Shown here piece after piece: positions 32,163 through 44,141 of a stretch of DNA of 64,000 bases (the stretch's first letter is position 1; every line of letters starts with the position of its first letter). A program made the translations under genes and the position numbers. The notes below the pieces were generated by a model. That model had not been told where the DNA came from. It searched no databases and worked only from the letters and a program-made list of their open reading frames with translations. Location of the stretch: positions 40,816,501 to 40,880,500 of the forward strand of contig JASDFA010000002.1 in the NCBI GenBank assembly GCA_035772735.1, written 5' to 3'. The DNA is from Datura wrightii (taxonomy: Eukaryota > Streptophyta > Magnoliopsida > Solanales > Solanaceae).

Positions 32163-34794
32163 TGTCACGCCCCGCCTTGGGGGGTATGACTGGCACCTGG
32201 TGCCCTAGTAGGACCTAGACTGCTAGCTGGTGAGCCAAAGCACATCTGGTGCCTGGATGGCTCTAACTCAAATTTCTGGAAACAAAGGGCTATATAACGG
32301 CTGTAAACACAGCCTCCGGCCAACTGGCCTATAGCCACCTGTACCTGTAATAGCAGCTAACCAGAAACATACTACCATAGGGGAAACCTATGCGGGCCGA
32401 CAAGGCCACCATGCTGTCTAGTTCTCTGTAACTCAACAATAGTATGCTAAATAATTACGTGACCGGCAAGGTCAATACTACTGACTAGTTATGGCCACAC
32501 ACGACCAAGAGGAACTGAAATACTAACTAACTATAACAAACTGCACGGCCTCACACGATCGGCTCAACCGACCACAGGGAAACATATACAGACTGCAAGC
32601 CTCTAGGAATAACAATAGAAATGATCGGGATAGGGCCCCGACCTACCCGTACTGTACAACAAAAGAAAACAAAATACACCTCGGGAATTCAGACTCCGGA
32701 TGACAGGAGCTGAATACTCAATAGCTGACTGGAATCACGAGGGATCGCCTCCTCGTCTATGAGTACCTGCAGGCAAGTAATGCAGCGCCCCACTGGGCGT
32801 CAGTACCACTGGTACTGAGTATGCAAAGCAACTGAAGTAATACAACTGAAAACAACTGAATATAGATAGCATAACTAATATTTCTGTATAGCAGGAGATA
32901 GCTGAATCTGAAGAAGTTGATATAATTGACTCAAGCTTTCTGTACTGATAAGGCAGAGGCGTACCTGTAGACGCGATGACCTGCTGTCTAGTAACTAGTA
33001 TATAATATATAGAGCACATAAATAGATATACAAGTAGCAAGCAAGAGCCAATACCAACCCCCATAAGCCGGATGGCGCCAAGCAAGCAAACAATCTATAT
33101 ACCCCTACCCGGGTCAAAACCAACCAAAAATAAGTCACTCCACTCATCTGATAACTGTGAGCTCCTCCTATCGGCTCCCTTGGGTACGTAGCTCAGGCCT
33201 TGGCCTCTGACAATAAACTGTGTCTGAGTCCGAAGACTTCTACCTCTGGGCGCAGGTGCACGCGGGGTGTGTAATAAAAACTGCCCCTGGGTGCAAGCAC
33301 GCAACAGGGTGATTTTATAAAAATCTGTATCTGAAACTGCCCCCAGCCACAAGCGCACACAGAGTGTTCTGCCCCTGTAAACAGGGTGGACTGGCTCTGC
33401 GCAAAGTAAACTGAACTACCCTTGCAAGCAAGGTGGTCTGGACCGTATTATCATGGTGGTCAGCCATCATCGTCCTCTAGGTGGATGGCATCGCCCAACT
33501 GGTGGCGGCATCTGAATCTGGTATCGACACAACTATAACCCAGGGGCGGTGGGGATGCTAAAAGGGACACCCACATGCCCCAATAAGTCTCAACAAACAA
33601 ATAGCACATAAAAATAGCAAGCATGTATAACTGAAAAGACTGTCTGGAATCTAACTTCTTATTCTGATCTGTTTCTATACAGAACTGATTCTTTGCTGAC
33701 TATACTGATTTTGTACTCTCTATTTAACTGTACGGCTAATCTGTAGCCAAGATACTATCTGTCTGAATGGCTAATCTGTAGCCAAAACTGTCTGTCTATC
33801 TGATCTTTCTTTACTGACTGTTATTATGAAAATCCGTTCCTTTTTATTCTACAACATGTTTGCTATTCACATAATAGGCTGTACTGGATCTGAACTACTA
33901 ACTTGCCCTTGGGCACATGCTTTTCTACTTTCAGACTGAATATGATATCACAATGCGAACTAGGTTTAAATGAACTTGCACAATACTTAACATTCAACTT
34001 CCGGGAATTCTACTACGGAGTTTATGGTACTATACAAGGCTAAAACTACTAACTTGCCGAAGGAACTAGCTTTACATACCTTAACCTCGAGTTATCCGTC
34101 TGTCGGACGAGGCTCGGTTAGTACTCCAACTATTTCTCCCAACTGCATTCATATACATGTCAATTAGTACTAAATACAACACTATTCTGAAGGACGACGT
34201 CACTTTTGATATAATTATAGCCTAAACTTAGGCTTATCGAAAAACGATCGAAAACTTGCTATTTTTCAGAAGCCCAGAAGGGAGAAGTATTCACTTTACG
34301 GCTAGGAGCACATAGACACTAGTTTGGAGCAATTCTACTTACCTTAGTCCGGTAGCTCGATGATTTGTCGGTCGTATTTCACGAAACAAAATCCGTAGGA
34401 ATGCTCCCTACTGCTAAATACCTCGGTACCTGAGGTTAATTCGAGTTTGGACCGCGTCTGGCGGCGTAATCGGATGAATTTTAGTAAGAGATCTTCGTTT
34501 TCCCCTTCTCTCTAATTACTCTCTGTTTTCTACTGGAAATTATAAGGAATTTTAATAAAAAATCGAAGTTGGGCTTATATATATAATGGACACTATAAAT
34601 CGCATTCCTGGAATGCGATTTATAAGTCGCAATTCTGGAATGCGATTTATAAGTCGCATTTTGCCTTGCGACGCGCCGACTTGGCGCTTGTCCGATCTTT
34701 CCTCGGGCCTTTTTCTAGCATGTATTGCTTTCGAATACTCTTAACCAACACGCGAATAGGCCATCTATATGCAGTGAATTTATGGGGTATAACA
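32163..34794 (-). mobile_element. 5' LTR of T4
   Basis: Same ends as the left LTR. TATA-like CTTATATATA (reverse) at 34574-34583 and donor-like GTATGT at 34079-34074 (minus). It is followed on the plus strand by the AAATT duplication. Confidence 0.92.
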
Positions 34795-35800
34795 AAATTG
34801 CTCGATTTGGGTAATTGTTGACAGACTGACAAAATCAGCCCATTTTCTGCCAGTAAGGGATACTTTCTCTGCCGAAGATTATGCTGAGTTATATATCAGA
34901 GAAATAGTCAGACTGCACGGTGTTCCAGTGTCCATAATCTCTGACAGAGGTGCACAATTTAGAGCTAAATTTTGGCAATCATTTTAGAGAGGCCTGGGAA
35001 CACAGATTAATCTGAGCACAACTTTTCATCCTCTGATAGATGGGCAGGCAGAACACACTATTCCAATGCTCGAGGATATGTTGCGAGTGTGTGTGTTGGA
35101 CTTTGGAGGTAGCTGATATCAGCACTTACCACTTATTGAGTTCGCTTATAATAACAATTACCATTCAGCTATCCCGATGGTGCCTTATGAGGCATTGTAT
35201 GGGCGAAAGTGCAGATCACCAGTTGGCTTGTTTGAAGTAGGAGAGTCAGCGCTGCATGGGCCGAATATTATTCATTAGTTAGAGGAAAAAGTAAAGCTTA
35301 TCAGAGAATGCCTACTGACTGCTCAGAGCCGCCAGAAATCGTATGCCGATGTGCGGTGCAGAAACTTGAAATTTAATGTGAATGACTGGGTATTCTTGAA
35401 AGTTTCTCCAATGAAAGGGGTGATGAGATTCAGCAAGAAAGGCAAGCTCAGCCTGAAATTTGTTGGGCCTTATCAGATTCGCCAGAGAATAGGCCAAGTG
35501 GCATACGAGTTGAACTTACCTCCAGAGTTAGAGTTTGTTCATCCAGTTTTCTACATGTCCATGCTGAGGAAGTATATAGGAAACCCCTCCAGAGTTTTCC
35601 CAGTTCAGGATGTCCAGGTTACGGAGGAGCTGGCTTATGAAGAGGTTCCAGTAGCCATACTAAACCGGCAGATTCGCAGATTAAGAACTAAAGATGTTGC
35701 TTCTGTCAAGGTATTATGGCGTAACAAGAACTGAGAGGAAATGACTTGGGAAGCAGAGGAAGATATGAAAGTTAGATATCCTCAGTTATTTCAGACTTAA
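34795..35800 (+). pseudogene. Integrase core and C-terminus, T3 copy II
   Basis: It resumes exactly after T4 with IVDRLTKSAHF and SDRGAQF. The TAG at 34985 follows WQSF, the same stop as copy I at 10213. Another stop near 35117 replaces the tryptophan of GGSW, and another near 35277 replaces a glutamine. From 35351 the C-terminal domain is open (NDWVFLKVSPMKGVMRF, PYQIRQRIGQVAYEL, VQVTEELAYEEVPVAI). A TGA near 35732 precedes the tail EEMTWEAEEDM, and the frame ends at 35798. Confidence 0.87.
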
Positions 35801-36035
35801 TCAGCCAGAGGTACGTTAGTATTGTTGTTTTATGAGTTGTCTTATATTTATCTGTATAAATGAAATAGTTGACTCTAGTCTATTGCATGATGAATACTAT
35901 AGTATTGTGTTGAAAACCTGTATTGGACTTTTCTGCGTTTCAGGATTTTTGAGGTAGTCCATATTACAGGTGAAACTCTGCAAAAAATTTTCCTGAATAA
36001 GTCGAGTAAGTTGAGATTCCTGTGAGCAGAAGTTT

Positions 36036-36069
36036 ACATTCGAGGACGAATGTTATTAGGGGGGGAGGA
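36036..36069 (+). promoter_or_regulatory. Pre-PPT hairpin and polypurine tract, copy II
   Basis: ACATTCG-AGGA-CGAATGT at 36036-36053, then TTAGGGGGGGGAGGA directly before LTR-C. Confidence 0.85.
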
Positions 36070-38342
36070 TATTACACCCCATAAATTCTTGACATTTAGA
36101 TGACCTATTCGCATGTTGGTTAAGAGTTTTAGAATTCCATACGTCCTAGAAAAAGGGCCCGGGGAGAGACCGGACAAGCGCCAAGTCGAGTGTCGCAAGG
36201 CAAATGCGACTTATAAATTGCATTCGACAAATGCGACTTAAAGGACCCAAGTATATAAAGCCTTCCCACTTTGTTTTAAATCATTTCCCATCTTTAAATT
36301 TCCAGTAAGAAAACAGAGGAAGACGAGGATTCCATACAAATATTCATCCGATTACGCCGTCAAACGCAGTCCAAACTCAAATTAACTTCGGGTAGCGAAG
36401 TATAAAGCTGCAGGGAGCATTCCTACGAAGTTAGTTTCATGAAATTCGGACGGCGAATCATCGTCCTTCCGAGATAATGTAAGTGGAATTTCTCCAAGTT
36501 ATTGTCAATATATTCTTATCCCTAAAGTGAGTATTTCTCCCTTCTGGACTTCTGAGAATAGCGAGTTTTCAGTTGTTTTTCGATAAGTCAAAGTTTGGGC
36601 AGTATATATATTCAAAGTAGCATTTTCTTCTAGAATATTGATGACTTTAGTTTTATTTGCTATGAATATAAATGCAGTTGGAAGAAATAGCTGGATATTG
36701 GTCGAGTTACGCAAGTTAGTCAAGAAGTCGGCAGCTGAGGTATGTAAAGCCAGTTTCTTCGGCAAGATAGTAATTCTAGTATAGTAAAATAGAATAAATT
36801 CCAGAAGAACGTTTCAAAGACGAGTATTATGCCTAGTGTGAATTCAGCAGGCATTCTTGAATAATTATTATGTCATATTCAGAATAAAAGTCAGTAAATT
36901 AGTATCAGACAGCGAGATATTATTCTAGACTCAGTATAACTAAGTACCAGATTCTGTATAATTCAGCAAGGGATTCAGAATAGAATATCAGAACATGGAC
37001 AGTATTATCAGATTAAAAATATATGTTATATGTGATTATTGTTGTTTGTAGAGACCTGATTGTTTTATGTCGGGCACCCTTAGAGCTTCCTTGCAGCCCC
37101 AGGGTTAATAGCTATGTCGACTTGCCCGCCAGAGGGTGAGGATACGTCACTCCAAGGAGTGGCATGCCGTCCGCCAGAGGACGAAGATGGGAGGCAGCAT
37201 TCCCCATAGCAGGCTGATCAGCATTATGGCACACCCCCGTCGAGCGCTTGCACCCGGGGTACAGATTATAGATTACAGATACAGATCTCAGGTCACAGTT
37301 TACAGGAGTCCTCCGGACTTAGATATAGCTATAGTCAGGGGCCTAGAGAGCCCAAGTTACATACCTAGGGGGCCAGCGGGATGCTCGTAGTTACTAGGTG
37401 AGTGGTGTGAATAGTTACTATGTGGATGGCGACCCAAGTAGGGGTATATAGATTGCATGTTGATTGGTACCTTCCGACTTATGGGGGCTGGTATAGGTTC
37501 TTGTATTCTATATGTATTATTTATTAAATTGATAGATAGCAGGACGTAGCACTAATAGGTATGATTCTCACCTTCTCTCCAGTACAGTTAAGATCATTTC
37601 AGATTCTGCTATCCCAGGCAGTCTTAGCCATCTCCTATACTTCAGTAACTATCAGTATTACTGTTTATCTTCAGTTATGTTCTAATTATTGCTTTGCATA
37701 CTCGGTACCTATTGTACTAACACCCATTTGGGGGCGCTGCATTACTTGCTTGTAGTTACTCATAGACGAGGAGTCGATCCCTCATAATTCCAGCCAGCCC
37801 ACAGAGTCATCAGCTCCTCTAATCCGTAGCTTGATAGCTAGAGGTTTATTTCTCTTTTTGTTGTACAATACGAGTAGGCCAGGGCCCTGTCCTGACCATC
37901 TTATTATTATTCTTAGAGGCTTGCAAATTGTATATTCCCTGTGGTTAATCGTACCTATCTTGTGAGGCCGTGTGTATGTTTTAGTTTGTTTATGATGGCT
38001 GTGTGGGGCCTTGTATAGTTGATAGTTGGTGAACTTGTCAGTCATAGAGAAGTTTAGCATTTAGGTTAGCTTTTCAGTGAAACTAGTCAGCATGGTGGCC
38101 TTGTCGACCCACATAGGTTCCTTTATACTCCTGTGGTTCTGGTCAGCTGTTGTTTTCTTACAGGAGGCTATAGGCCTAGTCGGTTGGAGACTGTATTTAC
38201 AGTCATTATATAGCCCGTTGGTTACATGAATTCAGGGTTAGAGCCAGCTTGGCACCAGAAGTGCTTAGGCTCAATAGTCCAGCAGTCCAGGTCTTAGTAG
38301 GGCACCAGGTGCCAGTCATGCCTCCCAAGGCGGGGCGTGACA
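36070..38342 (+). mobile_element. T3 LTR-C (outer right)
   Basis: It runs from TATTACACCCC (the usual TG start mutated to TA) to GGGGCGTGACA, followed by TAATG. TATA box 36252-36260, donor-like GTATGT at 36740. Close to LTR-B. Confidence 0.9.
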
Positions 38343-38347
38343 TAATG
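38343..38347. repeat. Target-site duplication TAATG of T3 (right copy)
   Basis: Matches 3714-3718. Confidence 0.9.
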
Positions 38348-38828
38348 ACCCATTCTGTTGAGTCGTCGTACATATGACCTAAGAATTTAAGAAATGCTGG
38401 GAGGAAGTAACGGGTGGATACCAAAAGTCGTGGTATCAAAGGAAGACTCGTGGTATTAGTCATGGTCACTGGCAGTGTTAAATTTTCAGACTTTTCATTT
38501 AGGGTATGTTCGTAATTCCTAAGATCTAAGGCCCTAAACTGTGTCTTTTAAGCTCAGTTAGAAGGGTTTTAAAAGTGCTAAACCTATCCTAAGCCTCACC
38601 ATTCCATGCATGCAAGTTTAGAGTTCTTCCTTGGAGATCAAGCTTGAGAAATTCCCCCAATCCCTTCTCCAATTCCTTTGGGCTTTCAAATGAGGAGTGT
38701 AAATTAGATTTACCCAGGTATGTAAGGCTATGAATGAGAGTTTCTTGCACTCTCATACTCAAAATTATTCTGAATTCCATGAATTCAAATTCTAAATTCA
38801 ATTTCTAGATCTTATGGGGTTTATTCCT
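38348..38828 (+). mobile_element. 5' LTR of T2, second piece
   Basis: It continues the T2 LTR after array T3. A donor-like CCCAGGTATGTAAGGC (GT at 38719) sits in the position seen in the T3 LTRs. Near 38828 the sequence changes abruptly to A3 protease sequence. No clean duplication is visible there, so a deletion is likely. Confidence 0.65.
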
Positions 38829-39064
38829 AATCCTAGCTTCTTGAAGACCGCCAAGGGCATTAGATTAATGCTAGCTCCAAGATCATAGAGTGCCCTTGTG
38901 AACTCGACATTACCAATGCTTCAAGGTATCGTGAAGGCACCAGGGTCTTCCTTTTTCTAAGCTAAGACCCTTGTTGCTATGGCACTGCAGTGATGGACAT
39001 TGTCAATTGATCATAGCTTACATATCTTTTCTTCGTCACCAGGTCCTTCATGAATTTTGCATAT
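38829..39064 (-). pseudogene. Protease fragment of A3, second unit
   Basis: The minus strand matches the protease fragment at 55935-56167, including the region coding YAKFMKDLV-like and LVPRS/NLMPLAVF-like words. It begins right at the primer site and stops at the junction near 38829. Confidence 0.75.
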
Positions 39065-39082
39065 CTCCGGCAACGACGCCAC
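39065..39082 (-). promoter_or_regulatory. Primer-binding site, A3 second unit
   Basis: The minus strand reads TGGCGTCGTTGCCGGAGA, an Asp-tRNA site with two mismatches. Confidence 0.75.
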
Positions 39083-39087
39083 TTTTT

Positions 39088-40706
39088 GATAATGCTCAAA
39101 CCACACTTCCAACTGAAGAATGAAGCGTACGTTGTCAATAAAAAACCCAACTAAGAGGTTGGGTTCGAACCCACAGGGAATATGGAAGATCTAGATTACA
39201 GCCGATAGATGAACTTGTATGGTAATTACTTCACAATGGGGGGATTAAAATAAAAAGAAATAATAAAAATAAATAGCAGTCAAGATTATATTTGTGAATT
39301 AATAATTAAAGGATAACTAGGGTTTGTGTTCCCGATGGATTCATAACAGCTTTGGATATACACTCGTGATCAGTACCAATACTTACTTACAAAATTGATA
39401 ACTTAGATTAATTCAAACGATCGACCAATCCCTATTGAATGACTATACTCAATTACTCGACCAAGTCTCATGAGTTTTGCAAACTAACCATTATCACTAA
39501 GTTCTAGATATAACTATCCTGCGACCACAACTCCTGTTAATACAATGATAGTCAAGATCAAGGCTCCGTTGTAATTCTCTTTTCCTAATCTCTACCTCTT
39601 CGACCAAAGCAAGTAAAGAATTCAAGCACTTCCTAACGTTGTACACCGCTAAGAATCATTAAAGATGAAGAGAATACAGTATAAGTATTTAGTATTGGTT
39701 TTAGAATCACTTTGTGCAACCCTAACTAGTTAATCCACCATGGTTCCCACAACCCTAACTATGGAGGTTTTGGCCTCTCATAGTTGTAAGGTTGTGATTT
39801 GCGTTCAGTCACATAAAACAATACTTACAAAGATGATTGAGAAAAATAATCCCTTCAATCAAACCACGAAATCTTGAATAACAAGTAGCAAGAATAAGAT
39901 GAAATTCAAGAAAAGGTTGATCACAAGGTTGAACCAACTCAATTCTCTCTTCCAATAATGTAAAATTGCTTACCACAATGTTTTCCTACTAGAATTAAGT
40001 CTATTCATCGTCCTCTATTAAAAATAAAACATAAAAAGTATTCATAGAGACACAAGAATCCTTATCCTAAACCAACAGGACTGCTTTCCATATCTGTCGC
40101 CGACCTCGTCACGGGTCCACCTACAACTCATAGGGGATTCTCAGAAATCGTGACATCAATTCGTAGCTTGGAGTGTTGGCTGAATTTTGGCTAAGTGTTG
40201 GGCCAAGGTACGATTCATACCAACATGCTGTGACTCGAACATTGACACCCGTGGCTTGATCCTAATTTTTTGAACTTTTTCTAATTTTCACCACGACTGG
40301 TATAGTATGACCCCTACCTTCATCTCACAGGTCGTAGGGTGCTCTCGTACTGAGAATCGGCCTTTTGTGCAATTCTTCTGGATTTCATTACTACTGACGT
40401 ACCACGAATCGTACCACCATGGCACGATCCATGACAAGTCTCATAAGTTAAGTCATCCAGGTTAAACTTTCAGCTTTTGGTCAAGGCCCTCAGTACGACT
40501 CGTAGGTCCATCCTATGGATCGTACTGTGGTCTCCACTTTTTGCCCTTTTTTCCACACTTTTAGCTTTCTTTTGCAATTTATTGTTTCAACACTCGTTTA
40601 TCCTTAAATCAAAAGAAAAGTGCCTCATATCCACATAAATACACCTAAATCCATGTTATTTTCTTAGTTTTTAGTGTCAATAGTGCTATAAATTCGTAGT
40701 ACATCA
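39088..40706 (-). mobile_element. Left LTR of A3
   Basis: On the plus strand TGATAATGCTC to GTAGTACATCA; on the minus strand TGATGT to TTATCA. It contains several ACGACTCGTA-type words at 40090-40530. Confidence 0.85.
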
Positions 40707-40794
40707 ACACCCTGAACTTAAGACTTTTGCATTTCTCAGGCAAAGAAAAAAAAACTAAACACAACACTCAATTCGAAAATAAACTTAAGATACT
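40707..40794 (-). other. 3' end of A3 internal region with weak polypurine tract
   Basis: The minus strand reads CTTAAGTTCAGGGTGT directly against the LTR start TGATG, the expected tract position. A2 is inserted after ATACT at 40790-40794. Confidence 0.6.
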
Positions 40795-42221
40795 TGTTCG
40801 GTGGTTTGCTATAGGGTTAAAAACCGACACGCAAGTGCACGTGGTCAAACAAGTAATAAAGTGGCTAAGTAAGACAAGTATCGAACCAAGGAGACTCTGG
40901 ATAAGTAAAATTGCTCAAGTATACTATATTCTATCTTACTTCTAAATATGCTGACAACACGTAACCAAGAGTTTAATATTTTTTGTTTATAAATTATATA
41001 CTAAAACTATTAACAAATATCTACTTTGAATTTAAACTATGGATATGAGCATGCCAAGGTTAAGAACAAGTAAAGAACTTGATTATAATCATAATTCGGT
41101 TATTCTTCTCTTCTAGTTGCTAGCCAAGAACATTAGCCAAGAGATTAAAACTCTCGTATTTAATCTCACTTAAGAATCATAAACCATCCGTCTACATTTA
41201 TGTGATCAAATGCAATTTATGACCTCGCAATACAATTCCGGTTCCTAAATTGACTAATACAGCTTTCAAGTATATTTCTATCAGGAAAGCACATGAAAAC
41301 CCAATTTTCCCAAATCAAGTTAAGAACAATACCCTATTAATTCACAACTTTCCAATTTCGTGCTCTCTCGAGTGAAATCGAACGTTTTAGATGTACATTA
41401 ATGTCTGCCACACACTAATGCAGTAGAAACAAGAATTAATAGAACAACATAGAAGAAGAAGATGAAAAACCATACAATTCAATAATCAAAATTCATCACC
41501 ATTGTTCATAACCTCAGCAAGGAAGAGAATTAGCCACTCATTTGTGGATTAATCATCCTAAAACAAGTGTTAATCATACAAACAATTGATTGAAAGAAGA
41601 AAGAAAGAGAGAAAAACCCTTAGCTTTTTCGTCCCTCAACTGCCTGTAACCCACGTCCTTGCTCCACCAAGTCTGAATTCATTAAAAATAAGCCTAAGTG
41701 TTCTATTTATACTAGTGGAAAATTTTCCCGGAATAACAAGCAACGTGTCACGGAGGCCAACGCGGAGCGCTGCCTCCGTGACACGGCGTGGACGCAGACC
41801 CTCACTGGAAATCTGGGGTCCGGGAATATAGCCTTAACGTGGCACGACATGCAACACAGAGGCTTGCCTCCGTGCCACAGAGCTGTCGCGAGGCTCCACT
41901 GGAATTTGACAATTAAATCACCCTCCAGGCAGTGTGCCTCCGCGATGGTAGCGTGGCACGACTCCATCGCGGAGCCCCTTTACATTGTGCAGTCCAATGT
42001 CTTTTTCGTGCTCGCATCCAAGTCCAACTCCGATATTGTTCCAACATGCATTTTAGCTCCTCAAAATCATGTTTTACCTACAAAACAATGCTAATCATGT
42101 TGGTTAGTATAAATTCACATTTTATTGCCAATTACATGAAAATATATACACATTGCACAATAAACAAGGCGAATATGATACGTTTGAGTATCACTTGGGC
42201 ATATAAATCTGCCCAAGATCA
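40795..42221 (-). mobile_element. 3' LTR of A2
   Basis: On the plus strand TGTTCGGTGG to CCAAGATCA. Reverse TATA box CTATTTATA at 41703-41711. The 14-bp inverted repeat at 41744-41785 lies just upstream of the TATA box in element orientation. Confidence 0.92.
41744..41785. repeat. 14-bp inverted repeat CGTGTCACGGAGGC / GCCTCCGTGACACG
   Basis: Perfect arms at 41744-41757 and 41772-41785 with a GC-rich 14-nt loop. Repeated in the other LTR near 50202-50243 with one base change in the loop. Confidence 0.9.
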
Positions 42222-42259
42222 CTTACCCCACACTTAAATCCTTGTTCGTCCTTGAACAA
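42222..42259 (-). promoter_or_regulatory. Polypurine tract and pre-PPT hairpin of A2
   Basis: The minus strand reads TTGTTC-AAGGAC-GAACAA (6-bp perfect stem, 42242-42259), then TTTAAGTGTGGGGTAAG against the LTR start TGATC. Confidence 0.8.
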
Positions 42260-44059
42260 CACATAAACAACTCATGCAAATTACATCCCAACCTTCGCCA
42301 CTATGGTGCGACAATTTGAGCTACGGTCATACCGATCATTCAATATTGTAAATCATCAAGAAAACATGCATGGTCTTACAATGCAACGACCTTTAATACA
42401 TCAAGACTTCCTAGACTTTAAGAATCGACCCTCGATATCGGCAAACTCATGCAAATCAACTAATCAAGATATCCGACACGAAAATCAATCTTTCATCAAG
42501 CATGTGCCCTCACAACTCAAGAGAATCTTCCCCTTTTATGTTCATGCGACACACAAACATTCAAGTAGGGGCATGTAGAAATTAATTTCACTCTCTCTCC
42601 CAAAAGAATTCACATGCCTCATGTCATGACCCATAGGCTTGCCCTTAGTGTATTACTCCACTAATATAAAGAAATGCAATGTAAGATCACGTAGGACTTT
42701 AATGGGTTGTAATGGAAGCTATGGAACTAGTACATATTGGATTAGCCAATAATAGCCACTAGCATCATTAAGCGCCTTTTCAACACATTCCCCTCAACTC
42801 ATGGACATTGTTTCTCTCTTTTCTTTTTTTTCATCATACCATTCATGCTGGTTTACTTTCGTATGGCCCATTTCATCAAACACACTTGACACAACAACAA
42901 AGGTTTTTCATGCACCTTCATTATCATTTCATTATAACAAGTGCCTCTTCAACCTTTTCTTTTCTTTCCTCACTCTGCTTTTCTTTTTCTTTCCACTATT
43001 CTCACTCTTTGACACTTTGGGAAAAATTTTCTTTTCTTAAGCGCTTAAGAGTTTTGTATAGACTTTACGGCTAATGAAAAGAAAGAATTAAGCTTAGTTT
43101 ATACAATTTTGGACAAAAGAAAGAAATAATCGGCTAAAGGCTCAATGGGCTGACTAGGGTATACAATCACATAAAAAGGTAGTGTATGACAAGAAAAAAA
43201 ATAGAAACTCTCGGTTGAAACAAAGAAATGCCTACATCCTTTCCAACACTACACCTCCTTCATTTCGTTTTGTACACACACCAGGCAAGTTCTAGACACT
43301 TCACAATAGCATGGAATAACAACACCTCACTTCACACTTCATGCACATGCTCGATTCAAGATGCATTCACAGACTCTTTAATTAGCCAATTACATTAATT
43401 CAGAATTAAGCCTCAATCACACCGAATCGAATTCTACAGCCAAGGTAACTCAACATATTTACAAAATTGCATGCTTTCAAACGAATCACTTTTACATTTC
43501 GAATATCAGTTACAACACACAACCATAATTTCACAACCATATAGTAACTACAGGTTCCGTGATGCAATCCACCGAAGAAAAACTGAAAACAAAGTAAAAT
43601 CACTACTCCTACTGACTACATTTCCCTTAAGACGGTCGTCATCCATCCATCATAGGGAACGGTCACTAACTATGACTTCGGTTCAATGGGACTATTCTCG
43701 GTAAAAGAACCGAAAAACAAACTCCGAGAAACCCAAAAATAAAAATTGAAAAATTTTGCAAAACATCAATCATTTCGATGGAAAAATATTTACAAAATAT
43801 TTTAATATGTACAAAATATTTTCACAAAATTTTAAAAATATCGATCATTTCGATAGAGAAAAAAAATAAGAAAATATTTACAAAATTTTTTTTCTACAGA
43901 CTTAGCTGGCAAACCACAACATTTCACAACACACATCATCAATTAGCACAAATATTTATAGATACAAACCAGTTTGCACACACGGAAACATAAACATACA
44001 TACAAAACAGAGGAAAAACATACAGCAAATCAGCCCAGCCCCAGCACCTAACTACTCCC
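42260..44059 (-). other. Non-coding 3' region of A2
   Basis: AT-rich, without a convincing ORF. Several segments match A1 3' sequence in reverse (for example 42600-42660). It includes long pyrimidine runs (42800-43040). Confidence 0.6.
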
Positions 44060-44073
44060 CACCCCACACTTAA
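44060..44073 (-). repeat. PPT-like direct repeat 3' of extra ORF
   Basis: The minus strand reads TTTAAGTGTGGGGTG, matching the true polypurine tract at 42222-42238 and the copy 5' of the ORF at 45445-45458. Confidence 0.75.
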
Positions 44074-44141
44074 ATCGAACACTGTCCCCAGTGTTCACAA
44101 AAATTAAAAATCATAAAATTTCGGGTGGTGGAACTCCCTGA

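Larger units (their letters stand above)
25226..34794 (-). mobile_element. T4: Tekay-like non-autonomous element nested in T3 integrase
   Basis: Two near-identical LTRs of about 2.63 kb (25226-27853 and 32163-34794) bound a 4.3-kb internal region. It is flanked by the duplication AAATT (25221-25225, 34795-34799). The internal region keeps only integrase and a scrap of RNase H. Gag, protease and RT are absent, and 29831-31990 is unassigned. The LTRs are diverged relatives of the T3 LTRs. Primer site and polypurine tract are intact. Confidence 0.9.
3719..38342 (+). mobile_element. T3: tandem LTR-internal-LTR-internal-LTR Tekay/Del array
   Basis: Three LTRs in the same orientation (3719-6040, 11296-13565, 36070-38342) enclose two internal regions. 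Each internal region has its own initiator-Met primer site and gag-PR-RT-RH-IN-chromodomain remnants. Only the two outermost ends carry the TAATG duplication. Internal copy II is interrupted by A1 and T4. Without those two insertions the array would be about 17.4 kb. The layout fits unequal recombination between LTRs, or integration of a tandem cDNA, rather than two independent insertions. Confidence 0.88.

Noticed and set aside
32008..32196. Minus-strand frame crossing the T4 LTR end
   Set aside because: It spans LTR end, primer site and leader; cognate frames in T3 leaders are equally accidental.
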